DNA of 56,958 nucleotides from a bacterium. GTDB lineage: Bacteria; Bacillota; Clostridia; Oscillospirales; Ruminococcaceae. Positions 1-7,723 of this stretch are shown here, in pieces (the stretch's first letter is position 1; every line of letters starts with the position of its first letter). The notes beneath the pieces are model-generated. The model made no database searches and had not been told where the DNA came from. It saw nothing but the letters and a program-made list of their open reading frames with translations. The translations under genes were made by a program, and so were the position numbers. The stretch lies in contig SFVK01000008.1 of NCBI GenBank assembly GCA_004561545.1, positions 1 to 56,958 on the forward strand, read 5' to 3'.

Positions 1-2
1 AA

Positions 3-104
3 TGGTGCCATGAAAACGGCATCGCAGAATCCACCTTCTACCGCTGGCAGCAAAGGATTCGTCAGCATTTGCCGGGTTCCGCAGAACCGACATTCGTCGG
101 CTGA
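3..104 (+). mobile_element. IS66-family accessory ORF (TnpA-type) 3' remnant
   Basis: The frame beginning at base 3 encodes 33 residues and then stops at 102-104. The peptide begins WCHENGIAESTFYRWQQRIR, which resembles the W-C-x-x-N-G-I-x-x-x-x-F-Y-x-W-Q signature of the small HTH ORF that precedes tnpB in IS66-family elements. The 5' part lies outside the window, and no tnpB or tnpC follows, so this is either the truncated end of an element or an isolated remnant. It has no visible terminal repeat in the window. Family assignment rests on the short motif only. Confidence 0.6.
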
Positions 105-183
105 AGTGAACCTTCGGTCTCGGCTGCTTTGTCAAGGGCGTGGTTTCCGTGGGCGGTTACGACTTTTCCCCTGTAACGTAATG

Positions 184-192
184 TGATATAAT
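184..192 (+). promoter_or_regulatory. Extended -10 promoter of the modBC-xdhC cluster
   Basis: TGATATAAT gives a perfect TATAAT hexamer (187-192) with the TGn extension. The -35 position at 17 bp (164-169, TTTTCC) is poor, as is common for extended -10 promoters. Transcription would start near base 199 and leave a leader of about 90 nt before modB. Confidence 0.55.
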
Positions 193-213
193 CAACACAA
201 TAGGGGCGATTGG

Positions 214-281
214 TTCGCTCCGGGAACAAACCGGCAGGAAGTTCCCCCTGCGGGTTTGGCTGTTTTGCTGGGGAAGGAGCT
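214..281 (+). promoter_or_regulatory. Structured leader of modB, candidate molybdenum/tungsten-cofactor-type riboswitch
   Basis: GCTCC at 217-221 can pair with GGAGC at 276-280, which is the modB Shine-Dalgarno sequence, so the RBS can be sequestered. Inside, 228-238 pairs with 247-257 (10 bp with one G-G mismatch). The loop GTTCCC (241-246) is an exact complement of GGGAAC (222-227), giving an alternative fold. Moco RNA elements are known upstream of molybdate transport genes and often control RBS access. I cannot align this leader to that family's consensus with confidence, so the riboswitch call is inference from position and structure. Confidence 0.4.
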
Positions 282-289
282 TGCAATCA

Positions 290-967
290 ATGGATTGGTA
301 CCCCCTTTGGAACTCGCTGCGGATCGCGGCCATCAGCTGTGTGCTGGTGTTCTTTCTGGGTATCGCGGCGGCCTATTACGCCGCCCGTCTGCCCCGCGCT
401 GTCAAGGGCGTTCTGGACGTGGTCCTGACCCTGCCCATGGTGCTGCCGCCCACGGTGTGCGGCTATTTTCTGCTGCTGTTGTTCGGCACCAAGCGGCCTC
501 TGGGCATCTGGCTGTCCCGGTCCGGCATCAAATTTGTCATGAACTGGTACGGCGGCGTGCTGGCGGCGGCGGTGGTGGCCTTCCCCCTGATGTACCGCAC
601 CGCCCGCGGCGCCTTTGAGAGCTTTGACGAAACGCTGGCCTATGCCGGGCAGACCCTGGGACTTTCCAATTCCTACATCTTCTGGCGCATCCGCATGCCC
701 GCCTGCCGTCAGGGCATTCTGGCGGGCACGGTGCTGGCTTTTGCCCGGGCTCTGGGGGAGTACGGCGCCACCAGTATGCTCATCGGCTATACGCCGGGCA
801 AGACAGCCACCATCTCCACCACCGTCTATCAGCTTTGGCGTACCAACGATGAGGCAGGGGCTTTCCGGTGGGTTTTGGTGAACCTGGCCATCTCGGCGGT
901 GGTGCTGCTGATTGTAAACCTGTTGGAAGACCGCCAGAAAGCCGGCAGAAAGGCGGTGCGGAAATGA
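290..967 (+). CDS. modB: Molybdate ABC transporter permease ModB
   Basis: 225-residue integral membrane protein that forms the channel of the molybdate (or tungstate) importer in the cytoplasmic membrane. The sequence shows about five hydrophobic segments. Near residues 150-180 it has the ModB-type EAA loop (LGEYGATSMLIGYTPG), which docks on the ATPase. Length is usual for ModB. An upstream TTG at 281 is only 1 nt from AAGGAG (274-279), whereas ATG 290 is 10 nt away, so 290 is preferred. The stop overlaps the modC start (ATGA), indicating coupled translation. No modA gene for the binding protein is present; an IS66 remnant occupies the upstream position. Confidence 0.93.
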   Translation: MDWYPLWNSLRIAAISCVLVFFLGIAAAYYAARLPRAVKGVLDVVLTLPMVLPPTVCGYFLLLLFGTKRPLGIWLSRSGIKFVMNWYGGVLAAAVVAFPLMYRTARGAFESFDETLAYAGQTLGLSNSYIFWRIRMPACRQGILAGTVLAFARALGEYGATSMLIGYTPGKTATISTTVYQLWRTNDEAGAFRWVLVNLAISAVVLLIVNLLEDRQKAGRKAVRK

Positions 968-2016
968 GCTTGCAGGTGGCAATTGCCAAGAGCTACGGTG
1001 CCTTTACGCTGGATGTCGCCTTTGAAACCCGGGACGGCAGCCCCGGCGTGCTGGGCCTGCTGGGCGCCTCGGGCTGCGGCAAAAGCCTGACGCTCAAATG
1101 CATCGCGGGCATTGAGACGCCGGACCGGGGCCGCATTGTGCTGGACGGCGTGACCCTCTTTGACTCGGAAAAAAAGATCGACCTGCCGCCCCAGAAGCGC
1201 CAGGTGGGATATCTGTTCCAAAACTACGCACTGTTCCCCAACATGACGGTGCGCCAGAACATTCTGTGCGGCCTGCGCCGGGAAAAGGACAAGGCCCGCC
1301 GGGAGGAGGAAGGCCGCCGTGTTGTCTCCCTTTTGCAGCTGGACGGGTTGGAAAACCGCCGCCCCTGGCAGCTGTCCGGCGGGCAGCAGCAGCGCGTGGC
1401 GCTGGCCCGCATCCTGGTGAACCGGCCCCGCCTGCTCATGCTGGACGAACCCTTCTCTGCGCTGGACAGCCATCTGCGGGACAAACTGCAGATGGAGCTG
1501 CGGGAACTGCTGGCGGGCTTTGGCCATGATGTGCTGCTGGTCACCCACAGCCGGGACGAGGCCTACCATCTGTGTCGCCAGGTGGCGGTGCTGGAATCGG
1601 GGCGGCTTGTGGCGGTCAAACCCACCAAGGAACTGTTCGCCGATCCTGGCAGCGTGACGGCGGCCGCCCTGACCGGCTGCAAAAACATTGTGCCGGCACG
1701 CAAAACCGGGGAATATGAGGTGGAGGTGCCCGATTGGGGCATCCGCCTTCAGACAGCGCAGCCGGTCCGGGAGGATGTGAAAGCGGTGGGCATCCGCGCC
1801 CACTACTTCAATCCCCGGACGGCCCAGAACCGCTATGCGGTGGAGTATCTGGGCGAAATGGAGGAGCCTTTTGAGTGGATTGTGGAGTTCCGCTATGTCA
1901 CCCAGCGCCCCGGCACCCCGCCGGTGTGGTGGCGGGTTCCCAAGGACCGCCGGCCCCAGGTCTTTCCGGCGGAATTCGGCGTGGCGCCGGTCAACGTGCT
2001 GCCGCTGTATCCGTGA
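964..2016 (+). CDS. modC: Molybdate ABC transporter ATP-binding protein ModC
   Basis: 350-residue ATPase that powers the ModB channel from the cytoplasmic side. Near the N-terminus it has a Walker A (GASGCGKS), then a Q-loop (LFQNYALFP), the ABC signature LSGGQQQR, Walker B (LLMLDEPFSALD) and the switch His (LVTHS). The C-terminal ~110 residues fit the accessory region where ModC proteins carry a TOBE (oxyanion-binding) domain. The start ATG 964 overlaps the modB stop; a longer frame reading through modB is not used. Substrate (molybdate versus tungstate) is inferred from the pairing with ModB and the nearby xdhC. Confidence 0.92.
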   Translation: MSLQVAIAKSYGAFTLDVAFETRDGSPGVLGLLGASGCGKSLTLKCIAGIETPDRGRIVLDGVTLFDSEKKIDLPPQKRQVGYLFQNYALFPNMTVRQNILCGLRREKDKARREEEGRRVVSLLQLDGLENRRPWQLSGGQQQRVALARILVNRPRLLMLDEPFSALDSHLRDKLQMELRELLAGFGHDVLLVTHSRDEAYHLCRQVAVLESGRLVAVKPTKELFADPGSVTAAALTGCKNIVPARKTGEYEVEVPDWGIRLQTAQPVREDVKAVGIRAHYFNPRTAQNRYAVEYLGEMEEPFEWIVEFRYVTQRPGTPPVWWRVPKDRRPQVFPAEFGVAPVNVLPLYP

Positions 2017-2123
2017 GGAAAGAACCTGCCCTGGGAACGGCCAGGCCATGCTGCGCCGTGCGGGAGACGTCTGTGCACGGCGCCCGCCGGAAGGGGCAAA
2101 ACAAAAAAACGGGGGAATGACCC

Positions 2124-3209
2124 ATGAAAATTCTGTTTGAAAAGCTGCGGGAACATCTTGCTGCGGGCAAAGACGCGGTGCTGATCACCATTGTGGCCAG
2201 TTCCGGCTCCACGCCGCGGGGCGCGGGCGCCCGGATGCTGGTGACCGAGGCGGGCCGGGTGTATGGCACCATCGGCGGCGGCGCGGTGGAATACCGCAGC
2301 GAACAGGTGGCGGCCCAGGTGCTCCGAACCCGTTCCAGCCGCACGGCCCGGTTCCTGCTGCGGCGCAACCAGGTGGAGGATCTGGGCATGATCTGCGGCG
2401 GCGACGTGACGGTGTATTTCCACTTTATCCCCGGCGGGGATCCGGCGGTGCTGGAGGTGGCCCAGCGGGCAGCAGACTTCTTTGCGGCGGGGGAACAGAG
2501 CTGGCTCATCACCGACATCACCCCCGGCGGCAGCGGTGCGCTCACCCTGTATGGCGCAAAGTCCGGCGTGGCGGGAACCGGGGTTCCCCGGGCCGTGCTG
2601 GACCGGCTGGGCAGCCGGCCCGTTCAGGTGGAGGCGGCGGGCCGGCTCTATTATGCCGAAACGCTGGTCCGCGCTGGGCGGGTCTATCTCTTTGGCGGCG
2701 GCCATGTGGCGCAGGCGCTGGTGCCCGTGCTGGCGGCGGTGGAGTTCCGCTGCGTGGTGATCGAGGACCGGGAGGCGTTCTGCCGTCCCGGGCTGTTCCC
2801 CGGCGTGGAGGAAACCCGGCTGGTTCCCATGGACCGGCTGGCCGACGGGGTGAAAATCGGCCCCGACGATTTCATCTGCATCATGACCCGCGGCCATAAA
2901 AATGACACGGACTGCGAGGCCTTTGCCCTGCGCACGCCGGCGTGCTACATCGGCGTGATCGGCAGCAGGCGAAAGACGGCGGGGGTCAATGCCATCCTGC
3001 GGGAACGGGGATTTACGGAGGGTGACCTGGCCCGCATCAAGACCCCCATCGGGCTGGACATTCAGGCCGAAACCCCCGCCGAGATTGCGGTGAGCATTGC
3101 GGCGGAGCTGATTCAGACCCGCGCCGCCCGAGCCGCCGGAGCGGTGCGTAAGTCATCAGCCGTGAATGGTGCGGCATTGCCCGGAGGCAGCACCGCCGCG
3201 CAGGAATAA
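2124..3209 (+). CDS. xdhC: XdhC/CoxI-family molybdenum-hydroxylase maturation protein
   Basis: 361 residues. Members of this family bind molybdenum cofactor, help insert its sulfurated form into xanthine-dehydrogenase-type hydroxylases, and protect it. The N-terminal XdhC_CoxI domain (about 10-75) has VASSGSTPRGAGARM and GTIGGGAVE. The C-terminal Rossmann-like domain starts near 190 with VYLFGGGHVAQAL and contains the conserved YIGVIGSRRK. Start ATG 2124 follows GGGGGAA. It lies 107 bp after modC, consistent with a shared molybdenum role. The last ~27 residues (from about RAAGAVRKSS) are encoded by sequence matching one end of the MITE at 7724-7897, so the native C-terminus appears replaced or extended. 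The hydroxylase subunits are not in the window. Confidence 0.88.
   Translation: MKILFEKLREHLAAGKDAVLITIVASSGSTPRGAGARMLVTEAGRVYGTIGGGAVEYRSEQVAAQVLRTRSSRTARFLLRRNQVEDLGMICGGDVTVYFHFIPGGDPAVLEVAQRAADFFAAGEQSWLITDITPGGSGALTLYGAKSGVAGTGVPRAVLDRLGSRPVQVEAAGRLYYAETLVRAGRVYLFGGGHVAQALVPVLAAVEFRCVVIEDREAFCRPGLFPGVEETRLVPMDRLADGVKIGPDDFICIMTRGHKNDTDCEAFALRTPACYIGVIGSRRKTAGVNAILRERGFTEGDLARIKTPIGLDIQAETPAEIAVSIAAELIQTRAARAAGAVRKSSAVNGAALPGGSTAAQE
3129..3183 (-). repeat. Single end of the dispersed inverted-repeat element, inside the xdhC 3' end
   Basis: Read on the minus strand, this stretch matches the left end of the element at 7724-7780. Exact blocks include TTACGCACCGCTCC and ATTCACGGCT, separated by short mismatches; overall roughly 85% over about 46 bp by eye. 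Only one end is present, and it is read in frame as the XdhC tail. Either a partial copy inserted here or most of a copy was deleted. Confidence 0.65.
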
Positions 3210-3231
3210 AGCCAAAAACTGAAAGGAAACC

Positions 3232-3275
3232 AAAAAGGATTCCCCGTCTGCGCAGACAGGGAACCCTTTTTTCGT
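3232..3275. terminator. Bidirectional terminator between xdhC and the MATE gene
   Basis: TTCCCCGTCTG pairs with CAGACAGGGAA around a CG centre, one mismatch, flanked by an A-run on the left and CCCTTTTTT on the right. It serves the convergent genes on both sides. Confidence 0.85.
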
Positions 3276-3296
3276 GAATCATAGACAGGGATGTTT

Positions 3297-4670
3297 TCAC
3301 ACGTTTTTTTCCAGCCAGCGGCCCCGCAGCAGCCGGATGAGGAACAGGATGCCCCGGGCGCAGAGCTCCAGGCACATGGCCAGCCAGACACCGGCAAGCC
3401 CCATGCGGGGCGCCAGAAGGGTGGCCAGCGTGATGCGGACCCCCCACATACTGACTAGGTTGAGGATGCTGGGCACCAGGGTGTCCCCCGCGCCGCGCAG
3501 CGCGCCCGCCGCCACGATGGAGACGGCAAACAGCGGCTCGGCAAAGGCCTCGATGCGCAGCACCTGCGCACCCAGCGCCCGCACCTCGGGGTCGGGGGTG
3601 AGCATACGGAACATGAGCGGTGCGGCGGCGTACATCAGAACGCCGGCCGCCGCCATTACCAAAGCGCCCAGCAGGGTGGAGAGCCGGGCGTACCGCCGGG
3701 CCAGGTCTTTCCGCTTTGCGCCCAGGCTCTGGCCCACCAGCGTGGTGGCCGCCGCCGCGATGCCGTAGCCCGGCATATAGCACAGGCTTTCGGCCGTCAC
3801 AGCCAGCGAGTTGGCTGCCACCGCGACGGTGCCCAGCGGCGCCACAATGCGGGTGACCGCAATCTGGGCAAAGTTGAGAACCAGCCGCTCAAAGGCGGCG
3901 GGGATGGCGATGCGGGCCGCCGTCAGGTGGATGCCGGCGTCCAGGCGCCAGCTTCCGGGAATGCGCAGATTGAGCTTGGGACTGCGGATGCAGACGGCAT
4001 AAAGGGCCAGCGCGGTACACAACACCTCGGACAGGGTGGAGCCCAGCGCCGCGCCGGCCACCCCCAGCCCTGCGCCGGGGATGAGAAACCCGCCCACCCG
4101 GCGGGTGGGGAAGATGAGGAAAAAGTTGAACACCACATCCAGCACGCACATCAGGATCGAGATGACGCTGGGGGTGCGCATATCGCCGCTGCATTGCAGC
4201 ACCATGCAGGCCACATTGTCAAACACCAATACCGGCAGGGCGCAGGAAAAAATAAAGAAGTAAGCGGCGGAATCCCCCACGATTTCGGGCGCGCCGCCCA
4301 GCCAGACCGGCAGGCGCCGGCTGATCCCGGTCCCAACCAGCGCCAGCAGCAGGCCAAAGACCGCAGAGAACGCCAGCGCCTGGCGCAGCACGTTGCGGGC
4401 TTCCCCGTCCTGCCCGGCTCCGATGCGGTGGGCCACCTGAACCGCAAAGCCGGTGGCCGCCGCGCCGCACATTCCGCCCATCAGCCAGGTGGAGCTGGAC
4501 ACCAGCCCGATGGCCGCCGAGGCGTTGGCCCCGAGGGACCCCACCATGGTGGCGTCAATGTATTCCATGGCGGTGGAGGTGAGCTGCGCCAGGATGGAGG
4601 GCACGCTCAGGCGCAGCACGTCCTTCATCAGGGTGGCATGATTCTGTTGGGGCTGTGTGTCAGTGGACAT
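3297..4670 (-). CDS. MATE-family multidrug/cation efflux protein
   Basis: 457-residue, 12-helix antiporter of the MatE/NorM type that exports organic cations, probably with Na+ or H+. Two MatE repeats are evident: the first starts near residue 15 (VLRLSVPSILAQLTSTAMEY) and the second near 240 (AARIAIPAAFERLVLN). The pattern ATMVGSLGANASAAIGL after helix 1 is typical of the family. An ATG at 4676 sits 1 nt from AAGGAG, while ATG 4670 has 7-nt spacing and is chosen. It has its own promoter at 4709-4737. Substrate unknown. A degraded second MATE gene lies at 7354-7505. Confidence 0.9.
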   Translation of the reverse strand: MSTDTQPQQNHATLMKDVLRLSVPSILAQLTSTAMEYIDATMVGSLGANASAAIGLVSSSTWLMGGMCGAAATGFAVQVAHRIGAGQDGEARNVLRQALAFSAVFGLLLALVGTGISRRLPVWLGGAPEIVGDSAAYFFIFSCALPVLVFDNVACMVLQCSGDMRTPSVISILMCVLDVVFNFFLIFPTRRVGGFLIPGAGLGVAGAALGSTLSEVLCTALALYAVCIRSPKLNLRIPGSWRLDAGIHLTAARIAIPAAFERLVLNFAQIAVTRIVAPLGTVAVAANSLAVTAESLCYMPGYGIAAAATTLVGQSLGAKRKDLARRYARLSTLLGALVMAAAGVLMYAAAPLMFRMLTPDPEVRALGAQVLRIEAFAEPLFAVSIVAAGALRGAGDTLVPSILNLVSMWGVRITLATLLAPRMGLAGVWLAMCLELCARGILFLIRLLRGRWLEKNV

Positions 4671-4708
4671 CGTCATTCTCCTTCTGTGGACCCGTGGTCA
4701 CCCCTGCT

Positions 4709-4737
4709 ATTGTACGACTCAGGACGAAAAAGGTCAA
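4709..4737 (-). promoter_or_regulatory. Sigma-A promoter of the MATE gene
   Basis: On the minus strand TTGACC (4732-4737), 17-bp spacer, TACAAT (4709-4714). It sits about 40 bp upstream of the MATE start and downstream of the permease terminator, so the two genes are separate units. Confidence 0.8.
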
Positions 4738-4753
4738 GAATCCTCCCGCTCCG

Positions 4754-4803
4754 AAAAAATACCCGCTCCACCCCGCAGGCAGATCCGCAGGACGAAAGCG
4801 GGC
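4754..4803 (-). terminator. Terminator after the xanthine permease gene
   Basis: Minus-strand stem CCCGCT / AGCGGG closing a long G+C-rich loop, followed by TATTTTTT. The large loop makes it less regular than other terminators here. Confidence 0.55.
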
Positions 4804-4830
4804 AGACTCCCGGATGTGTTGCCCGGGAAA

Positions 4831-6180
4831 TTATTTCTGTTTGTCCGGCGCGGCGCAAGCTTTTTCTTTGGGTAGCGTGAGGTTGAGCAGGATGGCCATG
4901 AGAGCGGCCACCACCACCGAGGAGGAGCCAAACACCGTGTGGACCCAAGCGGGGAATCCGGGGCCCTGCAAGCAGCCGCTGACCTGGGTGATGCCCACGC
5001 CCAGCGCCACCGACAGCCCCACCACGGTGCGGGTGCGACCGTCGAAGCCCTCCCGGGTGATCATGTGGATGCCGGTCATCGTGATGGTGGCAAACACCGA
5101 CAGCGTCGCGCCGCCGATGACGCTCTGGGGGATGGTGGTGAGCAGCGCGCTGAATTTGGGCACAAAGCCCGCCACCAGAAGAACCCCGGCGGCCAGCGCA
5201 AAGACGGCCCGGTTGATGACCTTATTCAGCGTCACAATGCCTACGTTCTGGCTGTAGGACGCGGTGGGAAGGCCGCCAATGAAGGCGCCCAGCACGCTGG
5301 AGATGCCCTGGGCGATGATGCCGCCGCTGAGCTCCTCGTCGGTGGGGACCCGGTCCATGCCGCCCATGGTGGTGGAGGTCAGGTCGCCGATGGTCTGCAC
5401 CGCGTTGACCACATACACAATGGCCAGCGAGACGCAGGCGGCGGGGACAAAGTTGATCTCAAAGGGCATGACTTTGGGCAGGGCAAACCAGCCCGCGGAC
5501 CCCACGCCGGAAAAGTCCACCATGCCCAGCACCAGCGCCACGGCGTAGCCCACGATCATGCCGAACAGCAGCGAGCCCTGCCGGAGCAGGCCGGGGGTGA
5601 AGTTGTTCAGAATGACCACCACCGCGAAGGTGATGAGCGCCACGGCCCAGCACTGCACGCTGCCAAAGTTTTCCGCCCCGGAGCCGCCCGCCATGTACCG
5701 CACGGCGGTGGGATAGAGCGACAGGCCGATGGTAAAGATCACCGTTCCGGTGACCACCGACGGGAACAGCTTGCGGATGGGCCGGACAAAAACGCCGAAC
5801 ACCACCGCCACCAGGCCGCCGATGATCTCGGCCCCCAGGATGGTGGGCAGGCCGAACTCGGCGCCGATGGCGGTCAGTGCGGGCACATAGGCGAAGCTGG
5901 TGCCCATGATGACGGGCAGGCCCGCGCCGATTTTGTGAAAAACAGGGAAGAGCTGTAACAGCGTGGCCACGGCGGTCATCACCAGGCTGGCCTGAATCAG
6001 CAGCGTTTTTTCCTCCGCTGCCAGCCCGCAGGCGCCCGAAATGATGATCGCCGGGGTAATGACCCCCACCACGGCCGCCACAACGTGCTGCAATCCCAGC
6101 GGGATCAGCTGCTTTGCGGGCGGAATTTTCCCGCGAAACTCGAACAGTGTTTTATCCTCAGCGGATGTCAGCTGGCTCAT
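4831..6180 (-). CDS. NCS2-family xanthine/urate-type permease
   Basis: 449-residue, 14-helix nucleobase:cation symporter in the cytoplasmic membrane. NCS2 hallmarks seen are LQHVVAA near the N-terminus, PVIMGTSFAYV, VYVVNAVQTIGDLTS in helix 8, and the QNVGIVTLNKV loop, which in this family lies at the substrate site and resembles purine rather than uracil carriers. A GTG at 6189 reads in frame, but GAGGTG there serves as the RBS of ATG 6180. Proximity to xdhC and modBC suggests delivery of xanthine or hypoxanthine to a molybdenum hydroxylase. No purine riboswitch core is recognisable in the leader. Confidence 0.85.
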   Translation of the reverse strand: MSQLTSAEDKTLFEFRGKIPPAKQLIPLGLQHVVAAVVGVITPAIIISGACGLAAEEKTLLIQASLVMTAVATLLQLFPVFHKIGAGLPVIMGTSFAYVPALTAIGAEFGLPTILGAEIIGGLVAVVFGVFVRPIRKLFPSVVTGTVIFTIGLSLYPTAVRYMAGGSGAENFGSVQCWAVALITFAVVVILNNFTPGLLRQGSLLFGMIVGYAVALVLGMVDFSGVGSAGWFALPKVMPFEINFVPAACVSLAIVYVVNAVQTIGDLTSTTMGGMDRVPTDEELSGGIIAQGISSVLGAFIGGLPTASYSQNVGIVTLNKVINRAVFALAAGVLLVAGFVPKFSALLTTIPQSVIGGATLSVFATITMTGIHMITREGFDGRTRTVVGLSVALGVGITQVSGCLQGPGFPAWVHTVFGSSSVVVAALMAILLNLTLPKEKACAAPDKQK

Positions 6181-6246
6181 AACGCTCACCTCAACAAGAT
6201 TTTCTGTCCGGGCGGGCTATTCGACCGGTTCCGCCCAATTGTGGGT

Positions 6247-6276
6247 ATTATACCATGAACGGCGGAGCGTTTCCAG
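6247..6276 (-). promoter_or_regulatory. Extended -10 promoter of the xanthine permease gene
   Basis: On the minus strand CTGGAA (6271-6276), 18-bp spacer, then TGGTATAAT with TATAAT at 6247-6252. The ~60-nt leader contains a GGGCGG / CCGCCC hairpin. Confidence 0.7.
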
Positions 6277-6417
6277 CACTTCCCATGCCCCGCACCAGGA
6301 ATTTCCGCTGCCAAACCGTGCACCCTTGTGAAAGCCACCCACAAATATCCCGATAAAACGATATAATCCGTAAAAATTCCAAAATGATTCTTGTGCTTTT
6401 TCGCCGCCTCAGCCACT

Positions 6418-6600
6418 GTGTCCGGGAAAGCCGCTTCCGCCGGGGACAAGACGCTGCGCCTGGCCCGGGGCAGCGATATCCAGACGATGGACGTCCACAA
6501 GACCAGCTCCGGCTACTGCATTCCGATGAACATCTTTGAGCGCCTGTTTGAGAGTAAGCTCAACGATAACGGCCGCACCGAGCAACCGGTCCTCAGGCCC
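6418..6600 (+). pseudogene. Remnant of a peptide-type ABC solute-binding protein
   Basis: About 60 residues beginning DKTLRLARGSDIQTMDVHKT and continuing NIFERLFE. This matches the mature N-terminus of family-5 (OppA/DppA-like) binding proteins, where LR-A-G-D---LDPH-- and N-+E-L-E occur. The lipoprotein signal is missing and the frame degenerates after about base 6595; the rest of the ~500-residue protein is absent. Non-functional remnant. Confidence 0.65.
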
Positions 6601-6776
6601 TGCGGCGACCGCATGGCCGCCCGCCACCGTGCGGGCGAGCTGGACTGTGACCGGAAAACCGCGCAGCAAAACAGATGGAGGGAAATCTGTATGATGTGTG
6701 AAGTGAAATGGAATGCCTCTGGATTTTCATGTTTTTCTGCCCCAAGACACTTTATAGCACAGAGGAAGCGGGAACC

Positions 6777-7013
6777 GTGATTGTATATTTACCCAGAAAG
6801 CAAAACCTGTACCGCCGGGAACTGGGACGGTACCAAAGCTACGGAATTGCGGCCTATCGCATTGCCGTGGGGAAAATCCAGACCCTTGCTTTTGTGGAGG
6901 ATGTCTCGGTGCAATGGCGGGCGGTTTGGAAACTGAGCCTGGCGGGCTCTTTCGGAAAACTGGACCCCCGGCAGCTGCGGGATGTGGTGGAAGACTGGAA
7001 CGGCAACTGTTAA
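6777..7013 (+). CDS. Small uncharacterised protein (DUF6514-like?)
   Basis: 78 residues from GTG 6777, 8 nt after GAGGAAG; longer in-frame starts lack an RBS. Visible features are a mixed beta pattern (YGIAAYRIAVG, TLAFVEDVSV) and a C-terminal helix ending LDPRQLRDVVEDW. The ordering and the L-D-V-V-E-D-W ending recall the small DUF6514 proteins of clostridia, but that is from memory and not secure. No signal peptide or catalytic motif. Flanked upstream by a pseudogene and downstream by degraded elements, so it could itself be a relic. Confidence 0.5.
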   Translation: MIVYLPRKQNLYRRELGRYQSYGIAAYRIAVGKIQTLAFVEDVSVQWRAVWKLSLAGSFGKLDPRQLRDVVEDWNGNC

Positions 7014-7056
7014 AACCTATAAAACCGGTGGGGTTCCCTGCGCCGCCACAAAACAC

Positions 7057-7090
7057 AAAAATCCCCGCTCCCCCAAGCCGCCTGCGGGGC
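7057..7090 (-). terminator. Minus-strand terminator hairpin
   Basis: CCCCGC (7063-7068) pairs with GCGGGG (7084-7089); on the minus strand the stem is followed by ATTTTTGTGTTTT. It would stop transcription coming from the MATE remnant side. No intact gene now uses it. Confidence 0.5.
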
Positions 7091-7212
7091 GGAACAAACG
7101 GGGCAGAACCATCCAAAGGAAAGATAATAAGAATCCAATTCTGTTATATTCGATTGACAAGAAAAAATCAAGCTCGCTTGGCATAAAGATTCAGATAAGA
7201 TACTTCTTTGGG

Positions 7213-7263
7213 AAAAACCGCCCTGCCGATGGCTGACATTCCGCTGCCGGCAGGGCGGTTTTG
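7213..7263. terminator. Bidirectional terminator
   Basis: AAAAACCGCCCTGCC pairs perfectly with GGCAGGGCGGTTTT (7249-7263) around a 20-nt loop. The A-run and T-run on either side allow action in both directions. It probably once ended the degraded MATE gene at 7354-7505. Confidence 0.8.
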
Positions 7264-7353
7264 TGGGTGTTGCGGCAAAATTCTGCCTGCCGCGCTCCGA
7301 CAGCCGGAAAGCATGGCAGACAGGGCGTCATCCGCCCTGCCGTGAGGCATGGG

Positions 7354-7505
7354 TCAGCAGCTTCCATTTTTGGGCAGCGCGGCGGTGCCGCGGCGCATCA
7401 TGGCCAGCACATACACCGCCACCAGCAGCTCGGTGAGGGACATGGCGAACCAGATGGCCCCCGCGCCGAACAGGGCGGGCGGCACAAAAATGAAAATCGC
7501 GCGTT
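7354..7505 (-). pseudogene. C-terminal remnant of a MATE-family transporter
   Basis: On the minus strand the last ~50 residues (AIFIFVPPALFGAGAIWFAM, then LTELLVAVYVLAMMRR) match the final two helices of MATE proteins, with the typical G-x-x-x-I-W-x-A and L-A-E-L-L arrangement. The match breaks at about 7505, where the IS30 remnant begins, so insertion truncated the gene. Confidence 0.6.
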
Positions 7506-7723
7506 TAAAATAAAAGGTCCATAGCGAGGGCCTCTGTGTTAGAATCAATCTGCGAGAAAAGATCAACACAGAAAGAGGCAATCGCAATGAATTATCCCAA
7601 TTATATCACAGATCGCAAAAAAAGGTAAACATCTGACTTACGAAAATTACATGGTAATTGAGCTTCGGCTGAAAGACGGCTGGAAAGCCAATGCCATCGC
7701 CCGGCATCAGCGGGGCGTACGTC
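7506..7723 (+). mobile_element. IS30-family remnant (5' end, frameshifted transposase)
   Basis: From ATG 7587 the frame reads MNYPNYITDRKK and stops after a run of seven A (7617-7623). In the neighbouring frame the coding sense resumes as GKHLTYENYMVIELRLKDGW, then KANAIARH. This is the IS30 transposase N-terminal HTH (K-H-L-T-x-E-x-x-x-I-x-x-x-L, then I-A). A stem (GCCTCTGTGTT with AACACAGAAAGAGGC) lies just upstream of the start. The coding sequence ends where the MITE begins at 7724. The catalytic DDE domain is absent. Confidence 0.7.

Noticed and set aside
222..257. H-type pseudoknot in the modB leader formed by both stems together
   Set aside because: Both stems pair perfectly, but the connecting loops would be zero to two bases long, which cannot span the grooves of 6- and 10-bp helices. 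They are treated as alternative folds.
62..286. 74-codon minus-strand frame over the IS66 remnant and modB leader
   Set aside because: It is antisense to the IS66 peptide and to the structured leader, and lacks an RBS.
6181..6420. Purine riboswitch before the xanthine permease
   Set aside because: The conserved three-way-junction core of purine riboswitches could not be found on the minus strand; only a simple hairpin is present.
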